Positions 6,484 to 10,644 of a stretch of DNA of 10,644 nt are shown piece after piece (the stretch's first letter is position 1; every line of letters begins with the position of its first letter). Position numbers and translations under genes: made by a program. The notes below the pieces were generated by a model. It worked only from the letters and a program-made list of their open reading frames with translations. It was not told the origin of the DNA and ran no database searches. This stretch comes from an uncultured Eubacteriales bacterium (GTDB lineage Bacteria > Bacillota > Clostridia > Oscillospirales > Ruminococcaceae): the NCBI GenBank assembly GCA_900318545.1, contig ONLC01000128.1:1-10644 (forward strand). The letters are read 5' to 3'.

Positions 6484-8059
6484 ACGGTGCTTGTGTTTCC
6501 ATTAATTTAAGAGCACATTTCAGTCCGTCAACAGCGGCGGACATTATGCCGCCTGCATATCCTGCACCCTCACCCGAGGGGTACAGGTTCTCTGCACTGA
6601 GCGAGCACAGCTTATCCGTCCTTGTGATACGCACAGGAGAGCTTGTCCTTGTTTCGGGGGCTGTCAGCAGTGCAGAGCCGTCACCGAAGCATTTCATTTT
6701 CCTTGAAAACTCTGCAAGTCCTCTTTCTAACATCGAGGTCACAAAGCTCGGGAAGAGCTCTCGGTACTCGACAGGAATAAGCCCTAATGAGTAGCTTGGG
6801 ACTATAGCTGTATCTAATGAGGGTCTGCCCTCAAGGAAGCCCTTAACGGTAGTACCACAGGCTTTATAGCTGCCTGTCAGCTTATAGGCACGCTGCTCTA
6901 TCTGCCTTGCAAAGTCAACTCCCGAAAGCACTCCCGAGCCAAAATCAGTCGGCGATACCCCGACCACTACTGCTGCATTTGCGTTTTTTCCGTCACGGGC
7001 GAACTCGCTCATTCCGTTTGTTACCACTCCGCCCCTCTCAGAAGCGGCAGGCACTACATAGCCCCCGGGGCACATACAGAAGGTATACACTCCCCTGCCC
7101 TCGGTATTTCGCCATGAAAGCTGATACTCACCCTTCGGGAGCATAGGGTCGCCTGCGTGCTCTCCGTATAGGCTTTCATCAACTGATGTTTGCAGATGCT
7201 CTATCCTTGCACCTACGGAAAAGGGCTTCGCTTCAAGGAATATGCCCTTTGAAGCTAACAGCTCAAAGGTATCTCTTGCACTGTGACCGATAGCTAAAAG
7301 AAGAGCCGAGCACTCGCACTCACCGCCCTCAAAGGCGACCTTAGTTACCCTGCCGTCTGAGAGCTCAATATCGGTAAGCTTTGTACCGAAGCGTATCTCA
7401 CCGCCAAGCTCCTCTATACGCTCTCTGAGGGCTTTTACTACCGATCTCAGCTTATCTGTTCCGATGTGAGCCTTCGCCTTTGTGAGTATCTCCTCGGGAG
7501 CCCCGAAGCGTACAAGCTGCTCCGAAACATAACGGCAGAGAGGGTCTTTTATTCGTGTGGTGAGCTTTCCGTCCGAGAACGTTCCTGCACCGCCCTCACC
7601 GAACTGTATGTTCGAGCTCTCATCAAGCTCTCCGCCCGACATAAAGCACTCAACTGCTTTTACACGCTCATCGACCCTTTGTCCACGCTCCAGAATAAGC
7701 GGTCTGTAGCCCTGCTCTGCCAATGCAAGCCCTGCAAACATTCCTGCAGGTCCAAAGCCTGCTATAACAACTCTTCCGCTTACCTTCTTATCTGAAATAA
7801 CAGGAACATAGCCTCCGTTTTCCACCCTTGTAACAAAGGGCTTTTTATCTGCAAGCTTCAGTTCAAGGCTTTCGTTGTGAAGCTCTGCATATACCGAGTG
7901 TACATAGTGGATATTATCATGCTTTCGTGCATCGAGAGAGGTCTTATGAATATGGCATTCAGCCTTTGCTCTTATGCCTGCCTTTGAAAGTGCCTTCTGA
8001 AATATCTCCTCTGCCGATGCCCCTATACGGGCATTTACCGATGAAATGATTATTGCCAT
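6482..8059 (-). CDS. FAD-dependent oxidoreductase (COG2509-like flavoprotein)
   Basis: A 525-residue predicted cytoplasmic flavoprotein dehydrogenase of unknown substrate. The first 90 residues form a small alpha/beta domain characteristic of this family (KTSLDARKHDNIHYVHSV near 39-56). The FAD-binding Rossmann motif follows, GFGPAGMFAG at 101-110, with the ribose-binding acidic residue in LILERG at Glu124. A second family segment is QFGEGGAGTFSDGKL (152-165). The C-terminal FAD contact is YPSGEGAGYAGGIMSAAVDG (about 491-511), as in proteins annotated as uncharacterised FAD-dependent dehydrogenases. Length is normal and all FAD motifs are present. The start is ATG 8057-8059 with AGGAG 5 bases upstream. 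It lies downstream of cdaR in the same direction, with a terminator-like hairpin in the 49-base gap, so it may be read by partial read-through or from a promoter inside cdaR that I cannot identify. Confidence 0.9.
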   Translation of the reverse strand: MAIIISSVNARIGASAEEIFQKALSKAGIRAKAECHIHKTSLDARKHDNIHYVHSVYAELHNESLELKLADKKPFVTRVENGGYVPVISDKKVSGRVVIAGFGPAGMFAGLALAEQGYRPLILERGQRVDERVKAVECFMSGGELDESSNIQFGEGGAGTFSDGKLTTRIKDPLCRYVSEQLVRFGAPEEILTKAKAHIGTDKLRSVVKALRERIEELGGEIRFGTKLTDIELSDGRVTKVAFEGGECECSALLLAIGHSARDTFELLASKGIFLEAKPFSVGARIEHLQTSVDESLYGEHAGDPMLPKGEYQLSWRNTEGRGVYTFCMCPGGYVVPAASERGGVVTNGMSEFARDGKNANAAVVVGVSPTDFGSGVLSGVDFARQIEQRAYKLTGSYKACGTTVKGFLEGRPSLDTAIVPSYSLGLIPVEYRELFPSFVTSMLERGLAEFSRKMKCFGDGSALLTAPETRTSSPVRITRTDKLCSLSAENLYPSGEGAGYAGGIMSAAVDGLKCALKLMETQAP

Positions 8060-8071
8060 AAATACTCCTAA

Positions 8072-8104
8072 TCAAAAAGCCCAAGAGTGCTCTCTCAGGC
8101 TTTT
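8072..8104 (-). terminator. Terminator-like hairpin between cdaR and the flavoprotein gene
   Basis: On the minus strand AAAAGCC pairs with GGCTTTT. Inside the loop AGAG can pair with CTCT, and the structure ends in five T. It begins 5 bases after the cdaR stop codon. The stem is interrupted and the T-run short, so termination may be partial. Confidence 0.65.
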
Positions 8105-8108
8105 AAGT

Positions 8109-9434
8109 CTATTCTTCTGAGCTGTCTGCTTCCTCAGCAGGCTGAACGTCTGACACTTCTACCTGCACATCATTCGAGCCATAGCCCCAGATGCTGTTAT
8201 ACTTCGGCGAGTAGATCATCGCAGTTTTGGTATATGAGCCGTTTGACTTTATGCCCGAGAGATCTATCTCTGCGTAAAGGTCGTCATCAGTAAGCTTTGA
8301 GATTATATCCTCGGGGCCGTATACCTTTACAGCCGAAAGCTTCTTGGTGTCATAGGCGATATCCTTGCCCGACGGCTTATTTACCGCTACAAAATGGTCG
8401 CTTGTGAGTGTGAAGTTCTTTGAGGTATAGCCCTCGGCTTCAAACGTAACAGTTACGTGATCTTCACCGCTCATATTGACCTCTCCCGAAGCGAGAGGTA
8501 TATCAAAGCTGTAGACATTATTAAGGTCTATCTGCGTCAGATCGACAGAGCCTATCAGTACAGTCTGCTCAGCCTCGGCATCAAGGTCGGGAGTCGCTAC
8601 CGAGACCGACTCCTCTGAAAGAATCATCGGAAGCGTGCTCTTATCGAAATATGACGGAGCATTCTCAACCGTAACACCAAGATTCATAGTCTTTTTCTTA
8701 TAAACAACGAAGTCAACCTTAAAGCTCTTTGTATCGGTGAGCTTCACATTATCAGCCATCACCAGATTATCATCGTCATCATAGAACTCATAATCCTCCG
8801 TACTGAGAGAGAGCTCTTCATCGAGCTTTGCCGCATCGGTTATGCTTACTACAGCCTTGCTGATCTTGTCAATATCGTTCTGAGGTCCTTCTATAGTTAC
8901 CGAATCGGGGCTTACCTTAGTATCTCTCAGAGTATAGCCGTCCATAGCTGTAACAAGCGGTGCCTCGGATACTACGGGAATCTTCTTCGTAGTTATCTTA
9001 TCAAAGCTTACGCTTACAGTATCGGGAGTTACCGAAATGATCGACACCTTATCCGTTGTATGTGCCGATCTGACCTCAATGTTAAGGTCATAAGTACCCT
9101 CTTTTGATACATTGCTCGTATCTACGCTCGCTATCAGGTCAGATGCGGTATAGCCGCCTATCTCGTAGTTCATACCCGAGATCTCGACCTCAACAGTTAT
9201 GTCATCGACCGCTTCTTTATTCAGAACCGACAAACCCTTTTCCTTAGCCTGAGTTCCCTCCAGCGAGAAGGTCACAGGTACCTTTGTGAATGTACGGTTT
9301 ATAGTCGGATACTGAGTGATAGACATAGCAAACCAGATTATAATGGCAAAGATGATGGACACTATCCTCAGTACAAAGTCAGAGCCGTGCTTTCTGACTC
9401 TCTTTACTGCCTTTTCCTTCTTTACTTTTTCCAT
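8109..9434 (-). CDS. cdaR: YbbR-domain membrane protein, CdaA regulator
   Basis: A 441-residue single-pass membrane protein. A basic N-terminus (MEKVKKEKAVKRVRKHG) is followed by a membrane segment at about 20-39 (FVLRIVSIIFAIIIWFAMSI), with the rest predicted outside the membrane. The outer part is a series of about four beta-rich YbbR-type repeats of roughly 80-90 residues (approximately 50-140, 145-230, 240-325 and 335-425), with typical phrases such as PVTFSLEG, DSVTIEGPQNDI and AVKVYGPEDII. The C-terminus is acidic (EEADSSEE). In Firmicutes CdaR binds the diadenylate cyclase CdaA and modulates cyclic-di-AMP production. The gene overlaps the end of cdaA by 13 bases, which supports the assignment. 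The start is ATG 9432-9434. The usual third partner, glmM, does not follow. Confidence 0.92.
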   Translation of the reverse strand: MEKVKKEKAVKRVRKHGSDFVLRIVSIIFAIIIWFAMSITQYPTINRTFTKVPVTFSLEGTQAKEKGLSVLNKEAVDDITVEVEISGMNYEIGGYTASDLIASVDTSNVSKEGTYDLNIEVRSAHTTDKVSIISVTPDTVSVSFDKITTKKIPVVSEAPLVTAMDGYTLRDTKVSPDSVTIEGPQNDIDKISKAVVSITDAAKLDEELSLSTEDYEFYDDDDNLVMADNVKLTDTKSFKVDFVVYKKKTMNLGVTVENAPSYFDKSTLPMILSEESVSVATPDLDAEAEQTVLIGSVDLTQIDLNNVYSFDIPLASGEVNMSGEDHVTVTFEAEGYTSKNFTLTSDHFVAVNKPSGKDIAYDTKKLSAVKVYGPEDIISKLTDDDLYAEIDLSGIKSNGSYTKTAMIYSPKYNSIWGYGSNDVQVEVSDVQPAEEADSSEE

Positions 9435-10303
9435 TTCGAGATCACCCTCCCTGCCAAAGATGCTTCCCTGATGGAATTAGGATCGGTCTCAGAGAGGATC
9501 CTGCTGTCAAGAAGCTTTTTCAGCGAATCCTTGCTGAAGCCCCTTGTCAGCTCTCCGTTTTCGGCAACGGAGATATTGCCTGTCTCCTCGGAGACTACCA
9601 CAACTATAGCGTCAGAATTCTCACTCATACCTATAGCTGCACGGTGACGTGAACCAAGCTGCTTATTGATGAGCTCATCCTTCTGAGGTCTCGGAAGGAA
9701 GCAGCCTGCAGCCAGTATAGTGCCGTCACGGATTATCACAGCTCCGTCATGGAGCGGAGTGTTCGGGAAAAAGATATTTCCGAATATCTGGGGGGAAGGC
9801 TCACAGTTGAGCACTGTTCCCGTGGCGATCTGCTCGCCGAGCTTTGTTTTCTGTTCAAGAATAATAAGGGCACCTGTCTTTGTAGAGCTGAGATTAGCCG
9901 CTGAATCGCATACAGCTTCTATAGCCTTCTTCCACTTTTCGGTCAGCTCATCGCCCTCGGGTGCGAAGATACCGCTGAGACCCAAAAAGTTCGTTCTTCC
10001 GACCTTTTCAAGTATACGCCGAAGCTCAGGCTGGAACATAATGATAAGAGCAAGGAAGCCCCACTGGAAGCATATCTTCAGAATGAACCGTATCGTCTGA
10101 AGATTGAATACCACTGCCAGCAAATAGCAGGCAATAAGTATCAGAATACCCTTTGCAAGCTGCTGTGCTCTTGTCTCACGGATAAGCTTTATGCCATAGT
10201 AGATTATCAGCGACAGAAGAAAGATATCAACGATATCATTCAGCCCTATCGACCTGAAAACGCCCCATATTGAATTTATTACAGATGCAATAGAATCCAT
10301 CAT
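9422..10303 (-). CDS. cdaA: Diadenylate cyclase CdaA
   Basis: A 293-residue membrane enzyme that joins two ATP into cyclic-di-AMP, a second messenger controlling potassium and osmolyte uptake and cell-wall balance. Three hydrophobic segments lie near 22-42, 48-67 and 70-90, followed by the cytoplasmic DAC (DisA_N) domain from about 95 to 260. Both catalytic motifs are intact: DGA at 186-188 (in LHDGAVIIRDG) and RHR at 219-221 (in LGSRHRAAIGMSE). SEETGNISVAENG (238-250) is also family-typical. The start is ATG 10301-10303, with GGAG 9 bases upstream; an adjacent ATG at 10298-10300 would shorten it by one residue. A promoter lies at 10341-10369. The stop is inside cdaR, so the two are co-transcribed and probably translationally coupled. 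Confidence 0.96.
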   Translation of the reverse strand: MMDSIASVINSIWGVFRSIGLNDIVDIFLLSLIIYYGIKLIRETRAQQLAKGILILIACYLLAVVFNLQTIRFILKICFQWGFLALIIMFQPELRRILEKVGRTNFLGLSGIFAPEGDELTEKWKKAIEAVCDSAANLSSTKTGALIILEQKTKLGEQIATGTVLNCEPSPQIFGNIFFPNTPLHDGAVIIRDGTILAAGCFLPRPQKDELINKQLGSRHRAAIGMSENSDAIVVVVSEETGNISVAENGELTRGFSKDSLKKLLDSRILSETDPNSIREASLAGRVISKWKK

Positions 10304-10340
10304 AGTTTGTTACTCCAATTACCTAAAGTCATATATAGTT

Positions 10341-10369
10341 ATTATAGCACATATTTTTTTCAAACACAA
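10341..10369 (-). promoter_or_regulatory. Probable promoter of cdaA-cdaR
   Basis: Minus-strand TATAAT (10341-10346) preceded by TGTGC, an extended -10, with a 17-base spacer to TTGTGT (10364-10369), a weak -35 (3 of 6). The spacer contains a run of seven A. Predicted leader about 30 bases. No riboswitch-like structure fits in so short a leader. Confidence 0.7.
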
Positions 10370-10467
10370 GGGGGTTGAGCCAAAAAAATTTACATTCTGT
10401 AACTTTTTCGTTTTCTACTTGAAAACAAGCTGTAAATATGATAAACTGTTAATAAGACGAACTGTCT
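10370..10467. other. Gene-free AT-rich stretch between cdaA promoter and repeat
   Basis: About 100 bases without a credible gene. Two small dyads are visible: TTACA-TTC-TGTAA (10390-10402) and TAAGAC-GAACT-GTCTTA (10453-10469), the second touching the edge of repeat copy 2. A weak plus-strand promoter-like pair (TTGAAA 10420-10425, 17 bases, TAAACT) would point into the repeats. I see no function with confidence. Confidence 0.4.
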
Positions 10468-10549
10468 TAAGGCAATACCGCACGACCCCTGTGCATCAGA
10501 TGCGCCGTCCAGATTTTCGTCAGATTGCCTAAATTCGACGCAGGTTTGC
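10468..10549 (-). repeat. Interspersed repeat, copy 2 (inverted relative to copy 1)
   Basis: Reverse complement of 20-101 with 79 of 82 identical bases and no gaps by eye. The closing 7-mers are perfect here (AGGCAAT 10470-10476 with ATTGCCT 10524-10530). The corresponding pair in copy 1 has a G-T pair at one position, so pairing is kept. It lies about 100 bases upstream of the cdaA promoter. Confidence 0.8.
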
Positions 10550-10553
10550 TGAC

Positions 10554-10641
10554 GCAAGTCAAGGAGAATTTGGGTAATATGACGGATAAGCGGGTCGTCA
10601 AGCAGGCTTGACACGGCAGATGATGTGCAGAGGCGTTAGCC
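10554..10641 (+). repeat. Interspersed repeat, copy 3 (diverged, head to head with copy 2)
   Basis: The stretch begins GCAAG like copy 1 and keeps recognisable blocks in the same order: GAATTTGGGTAATATGACGG (copy 1: GAATTTAGGCAATCTGACGA), GATGATGTGCAGAGGC (copy 1: CTGATGCACAGAGGT) and GTTAGCC (copy 1: GTTGCCT). It carries an additional perfect hairpin (GTCAAGC-AG-GCTTGAC, 10597-10612) and a shorter end. It is separated from copy 2 by TGAC, with TTGC and GCAA on either side (10546-10557), so the two units form a large imperfect palindrome centred near 10551. Confidence 0.6.
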
Positions 10642-10644
10642 GCG

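Noticed and set aside
20..10549. Composite transposon or integrative element bounded by the inverted repeats
   Set aside because: No transposase, integrase or target duplication is seen, and the enclosed genes are mostly core functions (cdaA, cdaR, hsp20).
10390..10614. Minus-strand 74-codon open frame across the right repeats
   Set aside because: It lies almost wholly in repeat copies 2 and 3 and a gene-free AT-rich stretch, and it has no recognisable domain. It most likely stays open by chance in the repeat.
10468..10641. CRISPR array
   Set aside because: Only two adjacent units, oppositely oriented, with a 4-base separation and no regular spacers.

Overview
The window looks like chromosomal DNA from a gut or rumen Firmicute of the Oscillospiraceae, most like Ruminococcus. 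The evidence is moderate GC, strong AGGAGG-type ribosome binding sites, near-consensus sigma-A promoters, an HrcA/CIRCE heat-shock operator, a Firmicute-type cdaA-cdaR pair, and a DHHW-type lipoprotein with a poly-threonine linker. The genus is inferred from style, not from a marker gene. Eight protein-coding loci are recognisable. Seven lie on the minus strand and one (hsp20) on the plus strand.

Layout: (1) 1-101 holds a copy of an interspersed repeat whose inner edge touches the stop codon of the first gene. (2) 99-4426 is a minus-strand cluster read from a consensus promoter at 4486-4514. In order of transcription it contains ilvB (acetolactate synthase large subunit, broken), an SGNH/GDSL esterase, a DUF815 AAA+ ATPase and a GNAT acetyltransferase. 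Gaps are 3 to 40 bases and the last pair overlap, so this looks like one operon. (3) 4527-5755 is a single-gene unit with its own promoter and terminator, encoding a DHHW/SGNH-like lipoprotein. (4) 5756-6483 is the divergent heat-shock unit: CIRCE operator, long leader, hsp20, terminator. (5) 6482-10369 is a second minus-strand group. cdaA and cdaR (cyclic-di-AMP synthase and its membrane regulator) overlap and share a promoter, and a terminator-like hairpin separates them from a large FAD-dependent oxidoreductase. (6) 10468-10641 holds two more copies of the terminal repeat, head to head.

The most notable observations are: (a) ilvB has lost about 43 codons with a frame change. The missing part covers the HEQGA segment carrying the glutamate that activates thiamine diphosphate. 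(b) An 82-base repeat, 79/82 identical, sits in inverted orientation at both ends of the window, with a third, diverged copy beside the right one. All three copies can form a similar closing stem, and the diverged copy shows two paired changes that keep pairing, which suggests a selected hairpin. (c) A clean CIRCE element contains a possible -10 box in its spacer.

I found no tRNA, rRNA, CRISPR array, transposase, phage gene or recognisable defence system. The genes are otherwise ordinary housekeeping and accessory functions, and I do not claim a new multi-gene system here.
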